From: an uncultured Alphaproteobacteria bacterium
GTDB lineage: Bacteria; Pseudomonadota; Alphaproteobacteria; Caulobacterales; Caulobacteraceae
DNA length: 7,140 bases
Direction: 5' to 3'
Assembly: GCA_903928755.1 (NCBI GenBank)
Contig: CAIYSH010000279.1
Coordinates: forward strand, 1 to 7,140
In this document: one piece after another, positions 1 to 6,156 of the stretch
Layout: each line of letters begins with the position of its first letter
How positions within the stretch are numbered: the stretch's first letter is position 1
Notes under the pieces: model-generated
Database searches by the model: none
What the model saw: the letters and a program-made list of their open reading frames with translations, nothing else
What the model was told of the DNA's origin: nothing
Program-made: the position numbers and the translations under genes

Positions 1-45
1 CTCGATAGGCAAAGCGCCGGGACGACGCAAGATGAGCTTGCGCGG

Positions 46-1362
46 ATGCCTGGAGGATCCCTGCAGGGACAGATCCGGGTCAGCACCATCGTCACCATGC
101 GCTGGGTCGTTCTGGGGGGTCAACTCGCCGTATTGAGCCTGGCCGTTCTCGGATTCCGGTTCAATGCGCCCTTCGCGCCCTGTCTGGGATTGATCCTGAT
201 CGGGGCCTTTGCCAACGCCCTGACCGTCCTGTCATCACCCCGCAGCCGGATCGCAGGGCCGTGGGAAAGCGCAGGCCACCTGACCTTTGATGTTCTGCAG
301 ATCGCCGGCATGCTCTACCTGACGGGGGGCATCGAAAATCCTTACTACATCCTGCTGATTGCGCCGGTGACCATGGCCGCCGCCAGCCTGCCGCTTCGGC
401 AGATGATCCTTCTGGCCGCAATCGCAACCGGGATCACCATCCTTCTGGCCCTGAGCCATCTGCCCCTGCCTTCCGGGCCCGGCTACGTCACCCGATTGCC
501 GCCGAGCTACGTGTTTGGGGCCGCCCTCGCCAACCTTTTCGGCCTGCTTATCATCGGGGGCTATGTACGCCACGCCGCCACTGACTCAGCGCGGATGGGC
601 TTGGCTCTGGACCTTACCCAGGCGATTCTGGCCCGGGAACAAAGGCTGTCGGCACTTGGCGCGCTCGCTGCAGCTGCCGCACACGAGCTTGGCACCCCCC
701 TCGCCACCATGGCCATCGTCGCAAAGGAACTGGCTCGGGATGCGGTCACGGACTCAGTCCGTGAGGATGCGGAACTGCTGGTGGCCCAGGCGGCGCGATG
801 TCGGGAAATCCTGCGCCGGTTGACCAATGCACCGGACGCGGCATCTGATGAGGTGCACGACCGCATGACCCTTCTGCAGTTGCTGAATGAGGTTCTGTCA
901 CCTCATGCCGCGGTCAAAGGGGTCCGGATCGAAGCGATTGTCGCGGGCGCTCCGAATGTCAGGGCGCCAGACATCAGCCGTCGCCCGGAAATGTTGCACG
1001 CATTGACCTCCTTCGTTGAAAATGCGGTTGATTTCGCTGGGTCAGAGGTTCTGGTATCCGCCCGCTTTGACGCCGACAGCATTACCGTGGAGGTTCGCGA
1101 TGATGGTCCCGGCTTCACCCCTGATATTCTGGCAAGGCTGGGAGAACCCTATGTCACCAGTCGCGCCGGTGTGGCGGGGGGGCGGACGGGACACATCGGG
1201 ATGGGCCTGGGCTTTTTCATTGCAAAGACCCTCCTGGAACGAACAAATGCCCGCGTGAGCTTCATGAATTCCAGATCCGGGGGCGCAGTGGTGTCTGCAC
1301 GCTGGGCGCGTGAAACGATTGAGGCGAGCCATTTTGATTTTCAGCTTGAGCTTGCGCAATGA
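46..1362 (+). CDS. regB: RegB/PrrB/ActS-type redox sensor histidine kinase
   Basis: Inner-membrane sensor kinase that phosphorylates the response regulator RegA according to the redox state of the respiratory chain. Residues about 18-175 hold roughly six hydrophobic segments. GGIENPY (94-100) matches the RegB quinone-sensing heptad GGxxNPF except that the last residue is Tyr. The H-box AAAAAHELGTPLATM (208-222) has the RegB-specific HELGTPL form, with His213 as the phosphorylation site. Cys252 in RCREIL corresponds to the redox-active cysteine of Rhodobacter RegB. The ATP-binding domain shows an N-box (VENAVDF, 324-330), G1 (DDGPG, 352-356) and G2 (GMGLG, 385-389). The length of 438 aa is near the family norm. 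The start is uncertain: no clear ribosome binding site precedes the ATG at 46, and the frame is open back to base 1, so the true start may lie outside the window. regA follows on the same strand after 63 bp. Family assignment is sure; regulon and signal are inferred from the family. Confidence 0.93.
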   Translation: MPGGSLQGQIRVSTIVTMRWVVLGGQLAVLSLAVLGFRFNAPFAPCLGLILIGAFANALTVLSSPRSRIAGPWESAGHLTFDVLQIAGMLYLTGGIENPYYILLIAPVTMAAASLPLRQMILLAAIATGITILLALSHLPLPSGPGYVTRLPPSYVFGAALANLFGLLIIGGYVRHAATDSARMGLALDLTQAILAREQRLSALGALAAAAAHELGTPLATMAIVAKELARDAVTDSVREDAELLVAQAARCREILRRLTNAPDAASDEVHDRMTLLQLLNEVLSPHAAVKGVRIEAIVAGAPNVRAPDISRRPEMLHALTSFVENAVDFAGSEVLVSARFDADSITVEVRDDGPGFTPDILARLGEPYVTSRAGVAGGRTGHIGMGLGFFIAKTLLERTNARVSFMNSRSGGAVVSARWARETIEASHFDFQLELAQ

Positions 1363-1387
1363 AGGTCAAGGGAAATAGGATTCAGTT

Positions 1388-1429
1388 ATGGGTCTCTCCA
1401 TGTCTTTCCTGACAGGTTTTTTGGAATGA
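1388..1429 (+). CDS. possible 13-codon leader ORF upstream of regA
   Basis: Between regB and regA an ATG at 1388 opens a 13-codon ORF (MGLSMSFLTGFLE) whose TGA stop (1427-1429) overlaps the regA ATG (1426-1428) as ATGA. An AGGA at 1377-1380 lies 7 nt before this ATG, a good Shine-Dalgarno distance, whereas the regA ATG itself is preceded by a T-run and only a weak match. This is what translational coupling would look like: ribosomes ending the leader would restart on regA. No homologue is recognised, and a 13-codon ORF can easily arise by chance, so the call is tentative. Confidence 0.3.
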   Translation: MGLSMSFLTGFLE

Positions 1430-1983
1430 ACGACCTTTCTGCCGAAATCAGCGGTTTGACCGACAGGACCCTGCTCGTCCTCGATGATGATGCGCCCTTG
1501 CGCACCAGGCTGGGTCGCGCCCTCGAACACAGGGGGTTTGACGTGACCATGGTCAGCAGCGTCAGTGAGGCTGTGACCTCGGTCAGGGCGTTCGCGCCCG
1601 CCTATGCCGTGCTGGACATGCGCCTGGAAGACGGCAGCGGTCTGACCGTGGTGGAAGCCATTCGCGCGGCACGCCCCGACGCCAGGGTGGTGATGCTCAC
1701 GGGCTACGGGAATATTGCGACGGCAGTGGCGGCTGTGAAGTCAGGTGCCATTGACTACCTGTCGAAACCCGCAGACGCCGACGATGTGGCCAGGACCCTC
1801 CTGGCAAGTGACGGAGCCTCGCCGACCCTGCCCGCAAAACCCATGAGCGCAGACCGCGTCCGCTGGGAACACATCCAGCGGATCTATGAACAGTGCGGCC
1901 ACAATGTTTCGGAAACTGCGCGCCGCCTGGACATGCACCGACGGACCCTGCAGCGGATCCTGTCCAAACGCGCGCCACGCTAG
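1426..1983 (+). CDS. regA: RegA/PrrA/ActR-type response regulator
   Basis: DNA-binding partner of RegB. In other alphaproteobacteria this family controls respiration, electron transport, and carbon or nitrogen functions by redox state. The receiver domain spans about residues 14-125, with acidic pocket Asp20-Asp22, phosphoacceptor Asp64 (AVLDMRL), Thr92 (LTGYG) and Lys114 (YLSKPAD). A proline-containing linker leads to the Fis-type helix-turn-helix, where MSADRVRWEHIQRIYEQC (140-157) and VSETARRLDMHRRTLQRIL (161-179) are close to the strongly conserved RegA C-terminus. The 185-aa length is typical. It follows regB on the same strand, so the two probably form one operon, and there is no senC between them. 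The spacer has no obvious terminator (only a 3-bp stem, CCT-GAC-AGG, before a T-run), so readthrough from regB is expected. The start codon lacks a clear ribosome binding site and may be coupled to a short upstream ORF. Confidence 0.95.
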   Translation: MNDLSAEISGLTDRTLLVLDDDAPLRTRLGRALEHRGFDVTMVSSVSEAVTSVRAFAPAYAVLDMRLEDGSGLTVVEAIRAARPDARVVMLTGYGNIATAVAAVKSGAIDYLSKPADADDVARTLLASDGASPTLPAKPMSADRVRWEHIQRIYEQCGHNVSETARRLDMHRRTLQRILSKRAPR

Positions 1984-1985
1984 GG

Positions 1986-2016
1986 CCCTTGCCAAGGGAC
2001 GGAAACCGGGCGCCGG
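1986..2016. terminator. two small hairpins between convergent regA and mmcB
   Basis: The 34-bp gap between the convergent regA and mmcB stops holds two adjacent inverted repeats: CCCTT-GCC-AAGGG (1986-1998) and CCGG-GCG-CCGG (2006-2016). Both could form on either strand and the location fits a bidirectional end, but neither is followed by a T-run, so an intrinsic terminator is not shown. Confidence 0.25.
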
Positions 2017-2017
2017 C

Positions 2018-2467
2018 TCAGGTCTCGAGGACCATGGCGGTAACCCCGGCGGAGCGCAGGGCCGCCAGGCGGGCAAACCCGATCAACAAGGCCTTGCGCC
2101 GGGCACCCGCCAGGGGCTCTGCAGGCGCTTCCCGCAGGACAGCGCCGCCAAACCCGTCACAGACCAGCAGCCCGGGGCCTTCGGGAAGGAAATCCTGCGG
2201 AAATTCAGGCGGAACCGCGAAGGCGAAGCGGTCACAATAGGGCACATACTCCGGCCATTTGCGGTCTACCCGATAGTCTTCCAGGGACGACTTGACCTCG
2301 ACAATCAGCAGTTCGCCCTTGCTGGACAGGGCCATGAGATCGGCACGGCGACCATTGGGAAGGGTCACCTCCGCGAGGGCAACATATCCAAGATGTGCAA
2401 GCAGACGCGCTGCGCCTCGGGTTACACTGGCCGTTATGTCGGGACGGCGAAAAGGCTCAGCAGTCAT
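2018..2467 (-). CDS. mmcB: MmcB family DNA repair protein (putative PD-(D/E)XK nuclease fold)
   Basis: Homologue of MmcB, which in Caulobacter crescentus is SOS-induced and needed for mitomycin C resistance. The protein keeps a PD-(D/E)XK-like core: Glu33 (LAEVTLPNG), Asp43 (GRRADLMAL), then Glu57-x-Lys59 (LLIVEVKSS), followed by a conserved-looking WPEYVPYCDRF segment. It has no signal peptide or membrane helix, so it is cytoplasmic. I chose the ATG at 2467 (149 aa) because the family N-terminus (RPDITASVTRGAARLL) begins soon after it and because an SOS box occupies 2480-2494. The alternatives are an ATG at 2479 (153 aa), which abuts the box, and a TTG at 2503 (161 aa), which would place the box inside the coding region. 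It lies downstream of the lipocalin gene on the same strand and converges on regA. Family assignment is firm; catalytic activity is inferred from the fold motifs. Confidence 0.88.
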   Translation of the reverse strand: MTAEPFRRPDITASVTRGAARLLAHLGYVALAEVTLPNGRRADLMALSSKGELLIVEVKSSLEDYRVDRKWPEYVPYCDRFAFAVPPEFPQDFLPEGPGLLVCDGFGGAVLREAPAEPLAGARRKALLIGFARLAALRSAGVTAMVLET

Positions 2468-2479
2468 GGGGCAAACCAT

Positions 2480-2494
2480 GTTCCGGCTTCGTTC
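2480..2494 (-). promoter_or_regulatory. LexA/SOS box upstream of mmcB, inside a possible leaderless promoter
   Basis: The plus strand reads GTTC-CGGCTTC-GTTC, an exact match to the alphaproteobacterial LexA site GTTC-N7-GTTC (GAAC-N7-GAAC on the mmcB strand). On the mmcB strand a -35-like TTGATT (2503-2498) is followed after 17 nt by a weak -10-like CATGGT (2480-2475), which places the box in the spacer. Initiation about 7 nt further on would fall at the ATG at 2467, so the transcript could be leaderless. The box is directly visible; the promoter elements are weak matches and inferred. Confidence 0.75.
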
Positions 2495-2512
2495 CCAAAT
2501 CAAGGACCGTTT

Positions 2513-3049
2513 CTAATTCCGGGCTGGGAGGGGGAATTCGAGGCTCGCCACGTCAAATCCCAACTGTTTGATCCGGGCGACCGCCTGGGATTTGGCGGCT
2601 GGGGGAAGGTTGGGCTTTTGCGACATCAGCCAGAGGCTGCGGCCATTCGGCGTCGCCAATATGACCCAGCCTTCATCAGCGCGGCTTTCAAGGACCCAGT
2701 ATTCCAGGGTCAATACCCCCCCGAAATAGGTGATCTTGAACCTGGCATTGGTCTTGGGGTCGATCATGCGGGCCCGGGCGCGCCATTCGGTCGGGGGGGC
2801 TGTCAGGGCACCTTTGTGACAGGTCTGTACGACCTGGAAGCCGTTTTCGGTCCTTACCCAGTCCGAGGTTCCACCCTGGCAGTCCTTCTGGATCTTGTTG
2901 GGCAGGCGGGCAATTTCGTACCAGCGGCCCATCATCTTTCCGGCGTCCAGGCGCACGGTTGGCGGATTCAGGGCATCCGCCGAAGCTGCCAGTGGGCCCA
3001 CCGTCAGGGCGAGTGCCAGAGCAAATCTTGGAAGTGTGCGACCACGCAT
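2513..3049 (-). CDS. Blc-like lipocalin, secreted/periplasmic
   Basis: Bacterial lipocalin of the Blc group, small beta-barrels that bind lipids or other hydrophobic ligands at the cell envelope. Residues 1-26 form a signal peptide: a basic start, the hydrophobic stretch ALALALTVGPLAA, and an Ala-Ser-Ala-type cleavage region near 22-26. No lipobox cysteine is present, so unlike E. coli Blc it should be soluble in the periplasm. The lipocalin signature GRWYEIARLPNK lies at 41-52. Cys57 and Cys77 could form a disulfide. A WVILATPNGRSLWLMSQKP block (118-136) is the conserved C-terminal Blc motif. The 178-aa length matches the family. The ATG at 3049 has no strong ribosome binding site. The gene starts about 30 nt downstream of a terminator-like hairpin, so it probably has its own promoter in the short upstream region. 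It ends 45 bp before the chosen mmcB start, on the same strand. The ligand is unknown. Confidence 0.9.
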   Translation of the reverse strand: MRGRTLPRFALALALTVGPLAASADALNPPTVRLDAGKMMGRWYEIARLPNKIQKDCQGGTSDWVRTENGFQVVQTCHKGALTAPPTEWRARARMIDPKTNARFKITYFGGVLTLEYWVLESRADEGWVILATPNGRSLWLMSQKPNLPPAAKSQAVARIKQLGFDVASLEFPLPARN

Positions 3050-3065
3050 GGGATTTCATAACCCA

Positions 3066-3078
3066 TGAACCGTGTTCA
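3066..3078. promoter_or_regulatory. 13-bp palindrome upstream of the lipocalin gene (candidate operator)
   Basis: TGAAC-CGT-GTTCA is a perfect inverted repeat with 5-bp arms and a 3-bp centre, 17 bp before the lipocalin ATG. On the minus strand it overlaps a -35-like TTGAAC (3079-3074). Together with a -10-like TATGAA (3060-3055) after a short 13-nt spacer, this could resemble a Caulobacter-type housekeeping promoter. It is not the direct-repeat SOS box. Perfect 5-bp palindromes occur by chance, so this is only a candidate. Confidence 0.3.
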
Positions 3079-3108
3079 AAAAACGCCCCAGTTACAAAAA
3101 TCAGGGGC
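3078..3108 (-). terminator. putative intrinsic terminator after the 3177-3761 gene
   Basis: On the minus strand GCCCC (3108-3104) can pair with GGGGC (3089-3085) across a 14-nt loop, and after one G a run of six T follows (3083-3078). This GC stem plus T-run lies about 70 nt after the stop of the upstream minus-strand gene and just before the lipocalin start. The stem is only 5 bp and the loop is long, so efficiency is uncertain. Confidence 0.45.
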
Positions 3109-3121
3109 CAGAGACTGATTT
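3098..3121 (-). terminator. second, overlapping hairpin (AAATCAG/CTGATTT)
   Basis: On the minus strand AAATCAG (3121-3115) and CTGATTT (3104-3098) are a perfect 7-bp inverted repeat around a 10-nt loop, continuing into two more T. Its loop and 3' arm contain the 5' arm (GCCCC) of the neighbouring terminator-like hairpin, so the two structures cannot both form fully. It may be an AT-rich terminator for the 3177-3761 gene or a competing fold. Confidence 0.35.
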
Positions 3122-3176
3122 CCGGCGGATCTGTCAGGGTTACCGGGGACGGTGATCACTGAATCTGCCTCAAATG

Positions 3177-3761
3177 CTATTCGTCAGGCACCACGATATG
3201 GGGGGCTTCCGGCAGCCTGCGCTCAAACAATCCGATGTCCAGGGGTTGCTGGGGCCGCACGGCCCGCAGTGGCTGGCGGGTAAGCGCCCGGAGTGTCTGG
3301 GGATCCAGAGTTTCCTGTGCCTGCACCCGGGCCTTCCGCGCCTGGACATCAACGAGATCGGGGGTCGCCGAGACCGGACGCCAGTAGGTGACCTGCAGGC
3401 GCCAGACCGTTTTCGGGCCGGGCGGTGGCGGTGGCCATCGACGGCCATCCTTCAGGATCGGGATGGCAGGGGGCGGCAGCGGGCCGGAGGAGACAAGTTC
3501 AAGAAGGCGAACATAACGGTCTTCCGGGGGAATCTGCAGGATCTGCCCAGGGCGGTCATCCTCAATCCGTCCGCGATAGGCGTCCAGGGCAGCCTCCCGG
3601 GAGGCATAGGGCGGGCCGAAGGTATCTGTGACGAAGATTACCGGTTCGCCGGCCAGTTGCTCGGCCTCCTTCAGCCGCACGGCGCGACCCTTGGGACCCG
3701 CAAGCGCAGTGGAGGCGTCGTGAGCGACGGGATAGAGGACCGAAGACATGACGGGGATCAT
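3177..3761 (-). CDS. conserved-looking hypothetical protein, divergent from divL
   Basis: No function is recognised. This is a soluble protein of 194 aa without a signal peptide or membrane segment. It opens with a compact region (VLYPVAHD, then GPKGRAVRLKEAEQL, then PVIFVTDTFGPPYASREAAL, residues 8-59) followed by PPEDRYVRLLELV (78-90). A proline-rich hinge (DGRRWPPPPPGP, 105-116) leads into VWRLQVTYWRPV (119-130). The C-terminal third is rich in Arg, Gln and Ala and ends with QQPLDIGLFERRLPEAPHIV. The minus strand is chosen over an almost equally long plus-strand frame because it has G/C at most third positions and a balanced, domain-like composition. ATG 3761 is the first start; ATG 3749 is an alternative. 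It is transcribed away from divL from a shared 76-bp region. My impression is that similar proteins occur in other Caulobacterales, but I cannot check this here. Confidence 0.78.
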   Translation of the reverse strand: MIPVMSSVLYPVAHDASTALAGPKGRAVRLKEAEQLAGEPVIFVTDTFGPPYASREAALDAYRGRIEDDRPGQILQIPPEDRYVRLLELVSSGPLPPPAIPILKDGRRWPPPPPGPKTVWRLQVTYWRPVSATPDLVDVQARKARVQAQETLDPQTLRALTRQPLRAVRPQQPLDIGLFERRLPEAPHIVVPDE

Positions 3762-3800
3762 CGCTCAAAATCGCAGAGACGCCTATGTTCCATGAGATGA

Positions 3801-3815
3801 TTCGTGATGCACGAA
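3801..3815. promoter_or_regulatory. 15-bp inverted repeat with GANTC site in the divL upstream region
   Basis: TTCGTG-ATG-CACGAA is a perfect inverted repeat (6-bp arms, 3-bp centre) in the 76-bp region between the divergent 3177-3761 gene and divL, 22 bp before the divL ATG. It overlaps GATTC (3799-3803), a GANTC sequence of the kind methylated by CcrM in Caulobacterales. It could be an operator for divL, but a repeat of this size is expected about once or twice by chance in a window of this length. No CtrA box (TTAA-N7-TTAA) is seen here. Confidence 0.3.
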
Positions 3816-3837
3816 GCCAGCTTCCGGATTGGGCACC

Positions 3838-6156
3838 ATGAGCGACCTGCAACTCATCCTCGCCGCTGCCGCAGGTGCGGTCATGCTGGCCCTTTGCACC
3901 ACCCTCTGGGCCATGTCCCAAAGGGTGCAAAGCCGCGCCAGGATCGAGACGTTAAGGGCCGAAATCGCCAGCCTTCGCTCCAGTGCTGAAACCGCACAGG
4001 CCTCGGTGGAGGCCTTTGATTCAACCCTGCTGGCCGTGGAAGACGGCCAGGCCCAACTGGCCTCCGGCGAGGAAAGCCTCATCCTGTGCGGCATGGTTCT
4101 GGGTGTAACCGCGCCCGACCCCCAGGGCATTGTGGCCGCGCTCATGCGGGCGGATCCGGACCACACGCGCCGCCTACGCGCCCTGTTTGAGCGCGGCGAA
4201 GCCTGTGCCTTCGAGGTCAGGGGTCCTGGCGGAATGGTTGCGGTAGAAGGCAGGGCCGCAGGGGCCCTGGCCTGGCTGCGGCTTTCAGCCGTAACGGGTC
4301 AGGATGCCGGTCTGCCAACGGCCTCCAGATTCGCCACCTTCCTGGACGCCCGCCCGACTCCGGCCTGGATTGCCGCAGCGGACGGGAGCCCTGTCTGGGT
4401 CAACGGTGCATGGCTGCGCGCTGTGGAAGCCACAAGCCTCGATGAAGCGGCCCTGCGTAAGGCCAGTTTCGACAAGGGCGCCGACATTCTGGCGAGCGAG
4501 TCCGCCAATCTGGGTCAGAAGCGGGAAGCCGTTCGGTGGATCAGCTTTGAGGGCCGACGCCGGGCCCTGCGCATCACGGCCCTTCCCCTGGAAGGCGGCG
4601 GCGTCGGGGTCTGGACCGATGATGTCTCCGAGACGGAAGAGCTGCGTGAAGCCCTGAAAAGGAACGTCGAGGCCCACGATGAAACCCTCAACCACATTGC
4701 CGATGCCGTGGCGATTTTTTCCCAGACCAAGCGGCTCAGCTTTCACAATACAGCCTTTGCAGAACTCTGGGGCCTTGAGCCTGCCTGGCTGGCCGAGCGT
4801 CCAACCCATGGAGAGGTCCTGGACCGGCTGAGGCAGCGTCGGCGACTGCCGGAAACAGCCGACTATGGAAAATGGAAGGCCGCGGAACTGGAGCGCTATG
4901 AAAGCCTGGGGTCATCGCCAGATGATCTCTGGAGCATTCCAGATGGCCGGACACTCAAGGTGGTCCGCCAACCCCATCCCCTGGGGGGTGTCGTTCTCCT
5001 GTTCTCCGACATTACCGGGGAGCTGAGGCTCAAGGCCCAGTACAATTCCCTGATCCAGGTGCAGCAGGCGACCCTGGACAAGCTGAACGACGCTGTCGCT
5101 GTTTTCGGCTCCGACGGCCGTCTGCGTCTGCACAATGAGGCCTTCGAACGCTTCTGGAACATTACGGCCCATCAGATCAGCCTGGCCCACGACTTCGAGG
5201 GGGTCGTCGAACTCTGCATTCCACGCCTCCATGACCAGGTCTTCTGGCGGGAGCTCAAGGGCCGGGTTGCCGACACCGATCCGCAGGCGCGGGCCCCCAT
5301 GTCAGGGGAAGCCAAGACTTCGGACAGCCGGATCATTGTCTACCAGTCGCGTCCCCTTCCGGACGGGGCGACCCTCATCGCCTTTGGCGATGTCACCGAT
5401 GCCCGCAAGCTGGAAAGCGCCCTTGCCGACCGCTCCTCCGCCCTGGCCGAAGCTGAACGGCTGAAGCGGGACTTTGTCGGCAATGTCTCCTATGAGCTGC
5501 GGACACCGCTCACCACCATTATCGGGTATTCCGAGCTGCTGGAACGGTCAGGAGACGAGCTCTCGGCCCGGGCGCGCGGGCATGCCACTGCCGTGCGGCA
5601 GGCTGCCACCCAGCTGGCCCGGTCCATAGACGATGTTCTGGACATGGCACAGATCGACGCCGACGAAATGGCCCTGGACCTCGAAGACGTCGATGTCAGT
5701 CAGTTGCTGCGGGACAACAGGGCCAGGTGGGTCCTTGAAGCGGAAAAAGCCGGGGTCATCCTGTCCATCGCCACCGCCGATGATGTCGGCCTGATCCGGG
5801 GCGATGTGAAGCGGCTGGGCCAGATTCTCGATCATCTCACCGAGAATGCCCTTCGCCAGACGCCGGCCGGGGGCCTGGTCACACTGAGCGCAGACCGCAC
5901 TCATGGCGAGGTGCAGCTCAAGGTTACCGATACCGGTCGGGGCATCCCCTATAACGTTCAGGCCCATATTTTCGACAGGTTCATCGGGCGGGAGCGTGGC
6001 GGACCCGGTCTGGGCCTGGCTTTGGTCAAGTCCATGGTCGAGCTGCACGGAGGATGGGTCGCCCTGGAAAGCGCGCCCGGTGCCGGGGCAGCCTTTACTT
6101 GCCATCTGCCCGAGAGCGCGCAGGGCGCAGCCGGGCATCCGGAGTTGAGCTTCTAG
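3838..6156 (+). CDS. divL: DivL, tyrosine-bearing sensor-kinase homologue (cell-fate pseudokinase)
   Basis: Membrane-anchored histidine-kinase-like protein. In Caulobacter crescentus DivL is essential, sits at the pole, binds DivK~P and controls CckA and so CtrA phosphorylation. Residues count from ATG 3838 (772 aa; C. crescentus DivL is 769). One transmembrane helix (about 5-26) is followed by an alanine-rich, coiled-coil-like stretch (about 30-75), a poorly conserved PAS-like region, then PAS-like domains at about 164-270, 285-395 and 414-522, two of them ending in SDITGEL and GDVTDAR. The H-box is NVSYELRTPL with Tyr552 (TAT at 5491-5493) in place of histidine, matching Tyr550 of DivL. The ATPase domain looks intact: N-box Asn670 (LTENAL), G1 DTGRG (698-702), an F-box-like IFDRF, and G2 GPGLGL (722-727). 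ATG 3838 is preferred over the TTG at 3829. The stop shares a CTAG with the convergent kinase-like gene. Cellular role is inferred from the Caulobacter protein. Confidence 0.92.
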   Translation: MSDLQLILAAAAGAVMLALCTTLWAMSQRVQSRARIETLRAEIASLRSSAETAQASVEAFDSTLLAVEDGQAQLASGEESLILCGMVLGVTAPDPQGIVAALMRADPDHTRRLRALFERGEACAFEVRGPGGMVAVEGRAAGALAWLRLSAVTGQDAGLPTASRFATFLDARPTPAWIAAADGSPVWVNGAWLRAVEATSLDEAALRKASFDKGADILASESANLGQKREAVRWISFEGRRRALRITALPLEGGGVGVWTDDVSETEELREALKRNVEAHDETLNHIADAVAIFSQTKRLSFHNTAFAELWGLEPAWLAERPTHGEVLDRLRQRRRLPETADYGKWKAAELERYESLGSSPDDLWSIPDGRTLKVVRQPHPLGGVVLLFSDITGELRLKAQYNSLIQVQQATLDKLNDAVAVFGSDGRLRLHNEAFERFWNITAHQISLAHDFEGVVELCIPRLHDQVFWRELKGRVADTDPQARAPMSGEAKTSDSRIIVYQSRPLPDGATLIAFGDVTDARKLESALADRSSALAEAERLKRDFVGNVSYELRTPLTTIIGYSELLERSGDELSARARGHATAVRQAATQLARSIDDVLDMAQIDADEMALDLEDVDVSQLLRDNRARWVLEAEKAGVILSIATADDVGLIRGDVKRLGQILDHLTENALRQTPAGGLVTLSADRTHGEVQLKVTDTGRGIPYNVQAHIFDRFIGRERGGPGLGLALVKSMVELHGGWVALESAPGAGAAFTCHLPESAQGAAGHPELSF

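Noticed and set aside
52..67. Adjacent GGATCC and CCTGCAGG sites, like a cloning polylinker
   Set aside because: They encode GGSLQG in frame and lead straight into the conserved RegB N-terminus. Chance restriction sites are the simpler reading.
1403..1422. CCTGACAGG plus T-run as a terminator between regB and regA
   Set aside because: Only a 3-bp stem is possible with a 3-nt loop; too weak, and the two genes are expected to be co-transcribed.
1886..3061. Long plus-strand open frame (391 codons) covering the end of regA, mmcB and the lipocalin gene
   Set aside because: It runs antisense to two genes with clear family motifs, has a low-complexity Gly/Arg/Gln-rich translation and no recognisable domain. 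It is a shadow frame of GC-rich DNA.
3174..3800. Plus-strand open frame (208 codons) mirroring the hypothetical gene
   Set aside because: The minus strand has G/C-rich third positions and a more protein-like composition; the plus-strand translation looks like a reverse shadow.
5146..5160. Second GAAC-N7-GAAC match, resembling an SOS box
   Set aside because: It lies inside divL, where it encodes the PAS segment FERFWN, far from any start codon. One chance match in a few tens of kilobases is expected.
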